A stretch of DNA of 64,000 bases from Clytia hemisphaerica (GCA_902728285.1 CACVBU010001151.1:404923-468922), one strand, 5' to 3'. Numbered from the stretch's first letter, positions 20,857 through 30,735 are shown. Numbers and translations: made by a program. The notes: generated by a model not told the origin, from the sequence alone.

Positions 20857-21373
20857 CATTGTATTCAAGGGATTTTCCAGTAGAGGTTGTTGTTTCTCTT
20901 TCAGCCGAAGAATGCCAGTCCCAGGCGTTTCCAAAAGATTTCTCAAAAGGAACTGTGATCTCTGATTCTGATTTGAGAATGTCTGACGCATCTGATAATT
21001 TTATTGTCAATGGTACGGTTGAGTCAAAAGTGAATTTATCACCTTTAGTTGTCTTAAATGAAGTTATTTCTGTAACTTTATCTGTGTCATCAAGCAGTGT
21101 TTGGAATTTCGCATCTTTCGAGCATCCTTGAGATGTTGAGATACCAATGATTGTACTGTCGTTAACCGAAGGACTAATTTTAGATAATATTGTCATCTTT
21201 TTAACATAACACGTTTTGTATTTGCATATATTGAGTTTCCATACCCTATCACTATAATCGATATATTCTGTAGCTACACCGTCAATTGCACGATTACTTT
21301 GTAGTTCAAAATCAATAAGCACCCGATAGTTATTGATTCCCCACCACTGGCACTCAGATGGAACAGAATCAGT
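20857..21373 (-). CDS. Upstream exon of candidate triple aerolysin-like gene (module 1)
   Basis: Acceptor TCTATTTCAG|ACTGAT (phase 0) and donor AATG|GTAAGT (phase 1) bound this 517 nt exon. Its second half is clearly related to the exons at 16748 and 14251: IIGISTSQGCSKDAKF, DTDKVTEITSFKT, ITVPFEKSFGNAWDW and ERETTTSTGKSLEYN(G). Its first half is different, with no GPG block; it reads SECQWWGINNYRVLIDFELQ and DYSDRVWKLNICKYKTC and so may belong to an N-terminal domain. Because its donor is phase 1 it can splice in frame to the exon at 16748. The next upstream exon must end in phase 0 and was not found; a 37 bp minisatellite begins about 35 bp upstream of the acceptor. Confidence 0.72.
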
Positions 21374-21409
21374 CTGAAATAGAATTGAAAACATTATGTA
21401 GTGAGAAGA

Positions 21410-22165
21410 CAGCTAAAGTCCAAGCACCAAGATCGTACTGAGAAGACAGCTAAAGTCCAAGCACCAAGATCGTACTGAAGAGACAGCTAAAGTCCAAGCA
21501 CCAAGATGTACCTGAAGAAGACCAGCTGGAAGTCCAAAGCACCAAGATCGTACTGAAGAGACAGCTAAAGTCCAAGCACCAAGATCGTACTGAGAAGACA
21601 GCTAAAGTCCAAGCACCAAGATCGTACTGAAAGAGACAAAGTCCAAGCACCAAGATCGTACTGAAGACAGCTAAAGTCCAAGCACCAAGAATCGTACTAA
21701 AGTCCAAGACGTAATGAGAAGACAGCTAAGTCCAAAAGCACAAGATCGTCTGAAGAAGACCAAGCTAAAGTCCAAGCACCAAGATCGTACTGAGAAGACA
21801 GCTAAAGTCCAAGCACCAAGATCGTACTGAAGAGACAGCTAAAGTCCAAGCACCAAGATCGTACTGAGAAGACAGCTGAAGTCCAAGCACCAAGATCGTA
21901 CTGAAGAGACAGCTAAAGTCCAAGCACCAAGATCGTACTGAGAAGACAGCTAAAGTCCAAGCAACCAAGATCGTACAGTGTCCAAGCACCAAGATCGTAC
22001 TGAAAGAGACCAGCGGCTAACAAGTCCCAAGCCACCAAGCCAAGATCGTACTGAGAAGACAGCTAAAGTCCAAGCACCAAGATCGTACTGAAAAAACAGC
22101 TAAAGTCCAAGCACCATAAGATCGTCCTGAGGAGAGAGGAGACAGCTAAAGTCCAAGCACCAAAA
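21410..22165. repeat. 37 bp minisatellite, about 20 copies
   Basis: The unit AAAGTCCAAGCACCAAGATC followed by GTACTGAGAAGACAGCT repeats about twenty times. Units alternate between CTGAGAAGACAGCT and CTGAAGAGACAGCT. Many single-base insertions and deletions (21495-21560, 21690-21790, 21960-22040) look like long-read consensus errors rather than mutations. On the minus strand the unit is pyrimidine-rich and lies directly upstream of the acceptor of the exon at 20857-21373. Minus-strand ORFs across it are by-products of the repeat. Confidence 0.92.
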
Positions 22166-22984
22166 AAGGCGTTTATGCACGACGTGACCCTGCTAACTCG
22201 TGAACAGTGCGATGCAAAAGGTCCTTGGCAAACTGGATGGACTGATAACATAGTCTAGAATGAAGTTTAAAGCAAAAAGAAACACGCAGCCTCAATTTCT
22301 CTAAAGGACGTCAACTACAACGTAAATTCCAAATATTAGGAGAGGTAATGCCCTCCATAATACCTCCATAAAAGAGCAACCAGGAAAAAGTAAGGCCACT
22401 GGTGCAAAAGAAACCTTAATGATAAAGGAAGAAGTGTGCAGATCCCAAGCAATTCTTCATCTGACGTCAACGAGATCAGACGACAAAGCAAAATAATTCA
22501 TTTTTGGTGGAGATTGTCCTGTAGACTTTGTTTTTGCTGACATTAATTGCAATGTTGTGGCTCGCATGAAGTCAAAAGAGTAAAGGTTTTTTGATAACAT
22601 TGACTCTTTTAAAAACAGAATTTTGAACACAAAATAGCTTTCTTTCTTTACGTTCTGGTATCACTTTTTGTGTTCTCTTTTTGACAATATTTTATAAAGT
22701 ATTGCTAGTTCTGTTGATTTCATTCATAAACTAACGGCACCCTTTTATCAAATTATTACTTTTGATTACGGTCGTGATTACACTGTTTCTACCTAATTAC
22801 AGTAATTTCTTTTCAGCTTTTTTTCTGTTTTTCTTTTCTCTTTTAGTAATGTTTTAACTTTCTATTTTTTACTCCTGGAAAAGACGCTGTAAGCAGAACG
22901 GATAGCCCAGAAGTGGGTGAACGATAGGGGAAACTAGTGTATTAAGTTTTGGCATTTGTTTATTGGCTAACCACTCCTATTCAA
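22166..22984. other. No gene identified
   Basis: No supported exon was found, although the 5' part of the four-exon gene should lie here or further right. A short open stretch next to the minisatellite (about 22160-22258) is not convincing on either strand. The rest is AT-rich with many stops. Confidence 0.4.
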
Positions 22985-23267
22985 TTAAGTAGTTACTAAA
23001 CTATTAATTGTGGAGATGCTATTTTAATTGAATCGAAATAATAGACATACTGTGTTATGATTCTCTATCACTGGCTCTTTTTAAAAAGCATTAATGATAT
23101 TTTTGAGTTGTGTTTTCAACAACGGGAATAAAAGTATCAACTTTGAAGCTCATCCAAGGTCTTGGATGGTCGTCATGGTTACTTTTCTCTGCGTTGATTG
23201 TGCACTGAATAGAATCTGGATTGGTCGGCACAGCGTCGATATATGATTTCGACCTGTGCTTTTCATG
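22985..23267. repeat. ~285 bp duplicated segment, copy 2
   Basis: Second copy of 15705-15990, same orientation. It ends exactly where LINE reverse transcriptase sequence begins, so the LINE fragment may have inserted into a longer copy of this repeat, or recombination joined them. Confidence 0.75.
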
Positions 23268-24215
23268 GTAACCAAATCATGAAACATCTGGTAGATGAAA
23301 AACTATTATCTAGTAAACAACATGGGTTCATGCCAAAGAGATCAACGGTAAAAAAATTACTTACATATCTTGATAAATGTGCGGATTCGATCTCAAACAA
23401 TAAAGTGGTTGACGTGATTTATTTTGACTTCGCGAAGGCCTTTGACACCGTACCACACCACAGACTGCTGAAAAACCTGAATGTTTATGGAGTCAGAGGA
23501 TCGGAGCTCAACTGGATATAGTCTTTTCTAATTGACCGTTATCAATATGTAAAGGTAAACCGAACATTGTCGAGAAGATGTAAAGTTATGAGTGGAGTTC
23601 CAAAAGGTGGTGTACTTGGTTCACTACTTTGTGTTTTATACATCAATGATTTACCAGAGGCTACGAAAGCAAAAATGTTCCTGTTTGTTTACGATAAAAA
23701 ACTGGTCGAAGAAATAAACAACGCCAAAGATGCCCTCAGGCTACAGGAAGACATTGATGCCATGGAAAATTGGTCAAAGGACTGGCTTTTAGAATTTCAT
23801 CAGAACAAGTCTCATGTTTTAGCACTGGTTAAATTTTGGAACATCAAATATGCCCATCCCTATACCGTAGGAGGATCTGTTCTAGAACATGTTGACCAAG
23901 AAAAAGATCTAGGAGTGATAATCGATAGTGACCTGACCTTTGAAGCCCATATATTCAATCAAGAAAGCTAACTCCATCGTTGGCTTGCTTAGCAGGAGCT
24001 TCAAATTTCTCTCACCAGATATGTTTTGAACGCTTTTCTTGTAAAATCAGTTCTGTTTCATAGAGCTCAATAGACTTGGAAATATATTGCTATAAAATAA
24101 AAAATAAACAAGCTAGATGCTGAATGGACCTACCTGATGATGAAAGTTAGATAGCAATAAGGAGAAAAACGGAAACAATCCGTTAGGAAATATAATGTTT
24201 AGCGAAAAGCCATAA
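23268..24215 (+). pseudogene. 5'-truncated LINE reverse transcriptase fragment
   Basis: The plus strand encodes a non-LTR reverse transcriptase from the fingers onward: SKQHGFMPKRSTVKKLLTYL, YFDFAKAFDTVPHHRLL, then an in-frame stop after ELNWI, then SGVPKGGVLGSLLCVLYIND. The catalytic box that should read F/Y-x-DD is FVYDKK, so a catalytic aspartate is lost. The thumb region follows (DWLLEFHQNKSHVLAL, EKDLGVIIDSDLTFEAHI). The pattern is of the Jockey/CR1/L2 group. A premature stop, active-site loss and a frame change near 23960 show it is dead. Confidence 0.88.
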
Positions 24216-24242
24216 CGCGTTAAATTACATCATTGATTGTTG

Positions 24243-24325
24243 ATGGGGAGAGGGATGGGGAGAGGGAAGGGGACGAGGGAAGGGGGAGAGAGGGAAGGGG
24301 GAGAAGGGAAAAAAAGATGTAGAAA
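24243..24325. repeat. Purine-only G-rich tract
   Basis: About 80 bases made almost entirely of G and A, with repeated GGGGAGAGG and GGGAAGGGG. Such polypurine tracts can form triplex or G-quadruplex structures. It lies just 3' of the LINE fragment. Confidence 0.75.
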
Positions 24326-24399
24326 GTTCCGGTTGCAGAAATCAGTTTTATTGACAATCGAATCATGCTTGATGGTGGGAAAAACAAGGAAATGTTAGG

Positions 24400-25294
24400 A
24401 AAAAGTCCAATGAAAATCTGCAAAAACGGCGATTTCCGGCATTTTCGGCCGAAAAAATTTTTTTCTCAAAAAATCGAACTAGGTCCTGTTTTGAGCATTG
24501 CAAATACGCATCTTTCTGCAAAAATCAGAAAAAGTAAAATGAAAAATTGAAAATTCGAGAAAATGTCCAAAAAAACCCGGTTTTTTCCGGCATATTTCCG
24601 GCATTTTCGGCCAGAAAAAATGTTTTCCGAAAATCAGGCTCCGTCACATTTTAGGTATTGTCATATTGCATCAGTGTGCAAAATTTCATAAAAAAATATA
24701 AAGTACAGCTCGAGAAATTCAAGAAATAGAAATTAATACTATCTTTCCGTGAATGAAAATAGGTTGTTCCGGCGACTTTTAAAATAGTTTCTGGCCTCAA
24801 AAAATCAATTTTATTGAAAATTGAAACATGCTTGGTGGCGGGCATTGCTATTAATAATGTTTTTTGAATGAAAAAAACAACCAACAACCAATTTTTTAAA
24901 AAAAAGGGAAAAAGTCCAATGAAAATCTAGAAAAACGGCGATTTCAGGCATATTTCAGGCATTTTCCACCGGAAAAATTTTTTTTTTCTAAAAAAATCGG
25001 ACTCGGCCATGTTTTGGGCATTGTTAATAATAATACGCATCTTTGAGAAAAAAAATCAGAAAAAAACTAATGATAAAAAATCTCGAGAAAATGCAGAAAA
25101 AACAGAGAGCAAAACACAGTTTCTCCGGCCATATTCCGGTATTTATAAGGTATTTTCGGCCGGAAGAGATTTTTTCTCAAAAATCGGACTCGGCAAAGTT
25201 TTGGGCATTGTTAATACGCATCCTTGTGCAAAAAATCAGAAAAAACTAGTGATGAATAACTTGAGAAAAAAATGCCCAAAAACACCCGCAAACC

Positions 25295-25339
<45 letters not shown>

Positions 25340-25480
25340 CCCGCATATTTCCGGCATTTTTGGCCGGAAATGAATTTTTTTCGAAAATTGGGCTCCATCA
25401 CATTTTGGGCATTGCCATTTTGCATATTTGTGCCAAAAATCAGAAAAAACTAATGAGCCAATCTCGAGAAAAGCTGGTAA
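24400..25480. repeat. ~180 bp satellite-like array, about six units
   Basis: Each unit contains CCGGCATTTTCGGCCGGAAA, then TTTTTTCTCAAAAATCGGAC, then TTTTGGGCATTG, then ACGCATCTTTG and AAAATCAGAAAAA. The TTTTGGGCATTG-type motif recurs at about 24492, 24647, 24830, 25008, 25195 and 25400, giving a spacing of roughly 155-205 bp. ORFs across it follow the repeat and are not genes. Confidence 0.8.
25297..25339. repeat. Poly-T run of 43 bases
   Basis: An uninterrupted T run inside one unit of the 180 bp array, at the place where other units have only TTTTTT. It may be a slippage expansion or an assembly artefact. Confidence 0.9.
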
Positions 25481-25482
25481 CA

Positions 25483-25521
25483 GACGGACGGATGGACGGA
25501 CGGACGGGCGGACGGACGGAC
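25483..25521. repeat. (GGAC)n microsatellite
   Basis: GACGGACGGATGGACGGACG and similar, about ten tetranucleotide units with two substitutions. It follows the last unit of the 180 bp array. Confidence 0.9.
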
Positions 25522-25559
25522 AAAGGTTAATTTATAGGACCTCCAGGTAGGTCCAAAAA

Positions 25560-25830
25560 TAAAGCCATCTGGTGGAAAGGTGTTAAAGCCATTAACGAGA
25601 CTAAACTCCCGGGAAAGTACAAAATTAGACGCTTCAATTCCCAGAGTTGCGTGGCCACTCATGATGTATGAAACAGCAGCAAGCAGGGAAAAACATCATG
25701 GAGCAGAAATGCAATGCCAAGGTTAGAAGGTGGCTAGGTCTTCCACGGACGGTCAATACTTCAGCTCTATACAGGAAGAAAGGTTCGCTTCAAATACCCT
25801 TAAAAGCCATATCATATTTTATGTTTTATT
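25560..25830 (+). pseudogene. Retroelement fragment (LPGKYK ... RRWLGLP region)
   Basis: Two plus-strand frames carry pieces of the region downstream of the reverse transcriptase in a retroelement family common in animals: INETKLPGKYKIRRF in one frame, then RRWLGLPRTVNTSALY and SLQIPLKA in another. Stops and a frame change separate them. The C-terminal fragment at 33434-33780 may belong to the same family. Confidence 0.6.
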
Positions 25831-25984
25831 TATTCTTTATTTAGAGTTGGGTACTAAAAATCTAGATGTTACAAATGAATGTAAAGTCTAATTAAATCCA
25901 ACTTAGTGAAAAAAAATAAAAAAAATAACAGAATATTAATTAATTAAGTTTAAAAACACATTAAAAGTAGAGTGAATCATATTT

Positions 25985-26215
25985 CTAAATGCAACCTTTA
26001 CAGGTGCATATACGAGAAACTGATTTCAGAGCAGCCATAAAAGATTTTAGTGAATCTAGGTTCTTAATATTGGATGGTAATTTGTTCCAGGTAGAGACTG
26101 CTCTGAAATCGAAAGTATTTACAGCACTATCATATTTTTCATATAATGGTAAAGCTAACGTATGACCAGAACGGAGGGTATAAGCAGATTGTCCTGTATT
26201 GAAAATATCATGCAT
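25985..26215 (-). pseudogene. LINE ORF2 C-terminus
   Basis: Encodes the last ~76 residues of the CR1/L2-like protein: SAYTLRSGHTLALPLYEK, VNTFDFRAVSTWNKLPSN and LKSFMAALK. The YxLR...L.xP and F..RAxxxWNxLP blocks are characteristic of the C-terminus of this LINE group. Confidence 0.82.
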
Positions 26216-26327
26216 AATGCTAGGTCCGATGTGCTGGATTGACTTGAAAACTTCACCGGACAGAAGTTTTAGATTGCGTGCATGAATACTCTCTACATTA
26301 CAATCTGCTAGTAAGTCCTCATAACTA

Positions 26328-26851
26328 AAGTCTGTCCAGATATAATTGGCAGTGGAAACAAGAATGCCTGTAACTTTTGATAGTCAAATATAATTATGGA
26401 AATTGTTTTCGCTTGTTTTAGAGAATCAAAAGCGCTATATTTGATTGTATTTTTCGTTGAACAATTCACGATTTTTAGCGGTTAAATTTGCGATTGCAAA
26501 AATTGAGCTTTTTTTCTACTTTTGCTATAACTTTTATTTTTACACCAGTGGTAGTTCAACCTTAGATTAAGAAGTTTCTTAAATTTCAAGGCAAACTGAA
26601 AAGTCCTTCGGAAGACATGGGAGCCGTGATACCCCTTGCTAGCACTTTTCTGTGAAATATCAAATCTCCAACTTATTACTAAAAACGGGGGCTATGTTAT
26701 CTTTTTTGAACAGTGCAATTAAAAGTTGGAAAATGTTAAGTGTCGGTGCATTGGTATTATTGGTATCATTGATTATTTCGAAATCAAATATAGCGCTTTT
26801 GATTCTCTAAAACAAGCAAAAACAATTTGCCAATTATATCTGGACAGACTT
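26328..26851. mobile_element. Long foldback element, TA target (in LINE)
   Basis: The arms begin AAGTCTGTCCAGATATAATT and are inverted over long stretches; GTTTTAGAGAATCAAAAGCG lies in the left arm and its complement in the right arm. TA flanks both sides. There is no ORF. It splits the LINE 3' region and is therefore younger than that LINE. Its terminal sequence is shared with 41919-42485 and 50088-50764. Confidence 0.82.
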
Positions 26852-27031
26852 TAACACCACTACTGTTTTTGATAGCACGGAGTGTTCTGTAGTGGCATTT
26901 GTCTATAAGGTTGCTTCCCCCTTTACCACAAAACATCCAAACAAGGGGGCAGTAATTAAAAGGTGATAAGATATAAGAGTTTACAAGAATCTTAGTTTGA
27001 TCATCAGTCAGAAAGTTTCTACGAAGAGCCC

Positions 27032-28302
27032 TTATTTTTGGTTGGATTGTTTACAGAGCTCAGTCACGTGGGGAAGAAAAGAGATCTTATCATCGATTTT
27101 GAGCCCTAGAAGTTTCACAACCTCAACATTATTTAGGACAATATCCTTGATTTTCAAAGAGAGATTTTGGTTAAATGTTCCCGGGTATATCAGCTGGAAT
27201 TTTGAAGGGTTAGCAACCATAGAGCTATACTCAAACCACTCTAATAAAATTTTCAAATGGTTTAATAAATTTCTATTTACATCGTCAATACACGAGCCAG
27301 TAGAGGATAAAGTATTGTCATCGGCAAAGTTTGAGATTTCTTGAATAATGTAAAATAAATCATTAATAAATATGTTGAATAATAAAGGACCTAAAATAGA
27401 TCCCTGGGGAGCACCTAAGAAAATATCAAGCCAAGAACTAAGAAGTGAACCTATACGAACACGGTGCTTTCTATTGCTAAGGTAACTGTGCATGCGTTTA
27501 AGGCTGTCATTTCCGAGGCCATACGCTGAAAATTTGGCTAACAGGAGGTCATGAGATAAGCAGTCAAAGGCTTTCGATAAGTCAATTAGAACACCCTTAG
27601 AACAGCACCCACTTTTTTATTATCAGCAAGAGCATTTTGCCAATTTCTAATTAAGTTTAACACGGCATTCTGAGTGCTATGCCCCTTCCGAAATCCACAA
27701 AGGAGTCTTGAAAACGAAGATTCCAAATGCTCATTAAGCTGATCTGCTAAGATACGTTCAAAAATCTTGGAGACGACAGGAAGTAAACTTATGGTTCTGT
27801 AATTTGACTTATCAGTCGAGGAGGCTTTTTTAAAACTTGGAATGATGTCAGCGAGTTTAAGCCTATCAGACACCCCTGTGTCACAGACCCGGTGGACCCC
27901 CACCCCGGTGGAAAAATAGGCCAATAAAATCGTCCCCGTTGGAAAACATATCCTACAATTTCAACCCCACTGCGAAATTGCTCTATGATTCTATCCCCAT
28001 TGAAAACTGAATGTAAAAAATTGCACTCCAAAACCATCCCCACTGGACTTTTCGAGCTGGAAACAATAGATTTTCTATCCCCATTGGCATTTTGATAGAA
28101 ATTTTCATCCCCACTGAGGGAAAAAGTTGTACCGGGGCACTGAGACAGGGGTGTTATCAGGAAATGTTCCTGATGAAAGACAGTCATTGAAGCAAAAAGT
28201 TAGAGATGGGACACACGACCTGGCAGCAATTTTAAGCACTCGAGTTGGTATATTTCCACTTACAGATTTCTTTGGCTTTAGGCTCAAAATAGCCTTGAGC
28301 AT
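27032..28302 (-). pseudogene. LINE ORF2 reverse transcriptase, interrupted
   Basis: Reverse transcriptase blocks lie in order but in different frames: RVLKIAARSCVPSLTFCFND (upstream of the insertion), LADIIPSFKKASSTDKSNYR, GFRKGHSTQNAVLNLIRNWQ, HSYLSNRKHRVRIG, GAPQGSILGPLLFN, NFADDNTLSS. The insertion at 27871-28153 falls directly after the sequence encoding SSGTFPD. On either side the coding sense is continuous once the insertion and one target copy are ignored. Catalytic FADD is retained, but frameshifts near 27590 break the protein. Confidence 0.82.
27871..28153. mobile_element. MITE of the CCCCTGTCTCACA family with 8 bp target duplication
   Basis: TIRs CACCCCTGTGTCACAG and CTGAGACAGGGGTG bound 283 bp. 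The flanks CTATCAGA and TTATCAGG match at six of eight positions and correspond to a single copy in the undisturbed LINE coding sense, so they are a target duplication. Eight bases and CA-start TIRs fit the hAT superfamily. The interior has several CCCCACTG/CCCCATTG motifs and no ORF. Confidence 0.85.
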
Positions 28303-29351
28303 GCCTTGCTCTCCAATTCGGGAAAACTCAAACTTAGCCTCAGAAGTTTTGTGTTTAAGAATTTCCTTCTAATACTTGGATGATTTTCAAATTTTGAAGT
28401 TAAGGAATTATCAGACTTCAAAGGCAAGTTATTGCAATCCCAGCTTGGAATGTCAAGATTCTCAGTTATCCTATTGAAATATGAATTGAAAATATCTGCA
28501 ATATCATTATCAGATGTAAACAAAATATCATTCTCAAGTAATTGAATTCTTCCATCATTAGCACAACTTTTGTTTGAGAATTTAGGTTTTATCGCACCCC
28601 AAAAATGTTTTGGTTTATTAGTTGTACTCGACGCTTATAACAATCATTGTCCTCAGGTTTCTTTGTTTTTTGAGCCAAGGCTTTGAGGTGTGATCTCATC
28701 ATGATTGCTTTTCTGAGGTTCTTGGTAACATAAGGTTTGTTATTTGCTCTAAGATATTTAGTTTTCAAAGGTGCATGTCTATCTAAAATATTTGTAAAAA
28801 TATTTTCAAAATTATCATAATTGCTTAGTGCATTGTTGATTATACAAATGTTAAGCTCATAGAGAAATTCATCTTCGTTAAAGTTTTTATAATCTCGATA
28901 TTTTATAATTTGGGTGGTAATTTTTTATACTTTGCCTTAAGCATAAAATAAATCAGACTGTGGAAATCGCTTAACCCTGTCACTACTGTTCCTGATTTTT
29001 CGATGGTGCTTGGTGTATTTGTTAAAATTAGGTCAATGCAAGAACCTTGGGCTGATTTAAATCATGTTTTAGATTTCATGATATTGGTAAATTAGCAAAA
29101 TTCAAGAAAATTTCTCAACTTAGGATCAGTAGGTTCAAGATTAAAATCACCACATATATAAATATTATCATGCGCTGGTTCATAATGATAAATAGCTTCA
29201 GATAAAGTATTAAAAAAACAAATCAACATGTATTATATCAGGTTAATAGATATTAAATACTAGCAGTTTTTTAGATTTAAGTCTTAGTTCCAAAGGCAAG
29301 ATGTGTAAAGCAGGGTATATATCAAATTTTGACAACTGACGTACTGGAATG

Positions 29352-29633
29352 TCATTTTTTACGTAAGTTAATAGCGGCCTCCACTGTTTGATTTACAATC
29401 AATTCGAAAAGGAGGAAAATGATAACCCTCAAATTTAAAATCGGCACTAGGAAAAGACTCATCGCGAGTTTAGTTTCTGCTATAGCAAGAACATCAAAAG
29501 CGTTACCAACAAAAACTTTAAGATCAGAGAACTTATTTCTTATCGAGTTTATATTTAAATAAGCAAGAAGAATATTGGTAGGATTTCTAAGTTTGAGATT
29601 AACCACAATGTACATACCATTCAAATTATTCAA
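29352..29633 (-). pseudogene. LINE ORF2 N-terminus (endonuclease start)
   Basis: The frame contains ILLAYLNINSIRNKFSDLKV and AFDVLAIAETKLAMSL. The L-N-I-N-S-I-R-N-K pattern followed by xDIxxxxETxL marks the first two blocks of the APE-like endonuclease of CR1/L2-type elements. The frame degenerates after this, with the rest of the domain in broken frames down to about 28500. Confidence 0.8.
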
Positions 29634-29836
29634 GACATCAACATTAGATCCATTATCAAATTCATCATCTTTTTCATCAACAACAAGAGACTGGTCAATA
29701 CAATTAGCTTTATCATCAAATCAACATGTATTGGAAATGAAATTTTTCAAATTTTGTGCAAAACATGAGATACCTGATCCGTTAAGGTGTAACTTTCTAC
29801 TGGAAAGCATCTTACTCGTGATATTCTCGTGCGAGA

Positions 29837-30720
29837 TCAAGTGAAGATTGTATATTCTTCACAATATTTACCAATAACCAAGTTAACACGTTTGACCTTA
29901 TCTGCCATCTTTTTCTTATCTTTACTATCCTCACTGATCAACACTTCTGATATTATTAGTTGTGTTGAGGGGCTATGATTGTGTATTAACTTACGAATTC
30001 CGTCCAAATTTTCTCCAGTGTTGCATCCATCACTTGTGGCGTCGTTTGTGCCGACGTGTAGAATAATGTGGTTTGGTTTCCTTTTAAGTATTGGTTGGAT
30101 GTGGTGTAACATATCATCACTATTTGCCCCAGGAAAGTGTTTCACAGAAACTTTAGCATTTTTATTAGAGAGCCCATTTCCTACAATGTTATTCAAAATA
30201 CTGTCTCCACAAACAATTATTTCATCTCTTCTCATTTGAGCGTCCTTGTTTTGTCAACAGCTATCCGAACTTTTTTGTCAGACTTAGACACTTTCTTGTT
30301 CACATCATCGAAAGTTTTTTCTTTCGATAGTTTTTTTTGAGTTATAATCAATTCTTATTTTCTCTCTAAAATTTGACAGTTGGTTTTGTAAAGTGTATTC
30401 ATTCGATTTGGGAATACTTTCAACAACACTTGAATCAAAATGAATGTCATTTAGCATATCATTGTCAATAATATCAACAGTTTCTACAACTTTATGACTT
30501 TCAACAGATTTTTCTTTAGTAGAGTTTGAGAGACATTTTGATAGCTATGAGTTTTGTGAGAGTGTAACTTTAAGGCTTTCTTGCATCCTGTTAAGCTCCT
30601 GTTGTAGCAAATTTATCATAACTTCTTTCATCTCTAAAGTTAAATTTTGCCTCTCAACCCTTTCATTAAGAGAAGTCTCTGTTACATCATGAACATATAA
30701 ACGACTAGACATCTATTTTT
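29837..30720 (-). CDS. LINE ORF1: coiled-coil region plus SGNH esterase domain
   Basis: The minus strand starts near 30717 with MSSRLYVHDVTETSLNERVE and a Leu/Gln-rich helix (MINLLQQELNRMQESLK), then a Ser/Lys-rich linker, then an SGNH hydrolase domain from about 30235. That domain shows block I (IVCGDSILNNI), block II Gly (FPGANSDDML) and block III (NHIILHVGTNDA). This type of esterase is found in ORF1 of CR1-like LINEs. Whether the whole ORF1 is one open frame is uncertain: the esterase frame is open for 132 codons from an internal Met, and the upstream part joins it only if no frame error lies around 30245-30350 or 30540. Confidence 0.75.
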
Positions 30721-30735
30721 TATTGTCTCTTTGAA

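Larger units (their letters stand above)
25850..30725 (-). mobile_element. Nearly full-length CR1/L2-like LINE with SGNH-esterase ORF1
   Basis: Minus strand, 5' to 3' from about 30720 to 25900. ORF1 begins with a coiled-coil-like N-terminus and contains an SGNH hydrolase domain (29837-30235). ORF2 has endonuclease blocks (LAYLNINSIRNKF, DVLAIAETKL), reverse transcriptase blocks (NYRTISLLPVVSKIFERIL, CGFRKGHSTQNAVL, LGAPQGSILGPLLFNIFIND, NFADDNT) and the C-terminal signature (LRSGHTLALP, FDFRAVSTWNKLPSNIKN). The frame is broken in several places. Two later elements interrupt it: 27871-28153 in the reverse transcriptase and 26328-26851 near the 3' end. An A-rich sequence follows the C-terminus at about 25905-25930 in plus-strand coordinates. 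The SGNH-containing ORF1 is known from CR1-group elements. Confidence 0.88.

Noticed and set aside
10103-21373. Four separate toxin-like genes in a cluster
   Set aside because: No own start or end exons were found for the inner three, each exon contains only half-domains at its borders, and the phases fit one gene. Kept as the alternative model.
21450-22251. Minus-strand ORFs with repeated CLDFSCLFSTILVLG
   Set aside because: Translation of the 37 bp minisatellite; frames shift with every indel.
25009-25530. 173-codon plus-strand ORF with a poly-Phe run
   Set aside because: It reads through the 180 bp array and the poly-T run; no protein family pattern.
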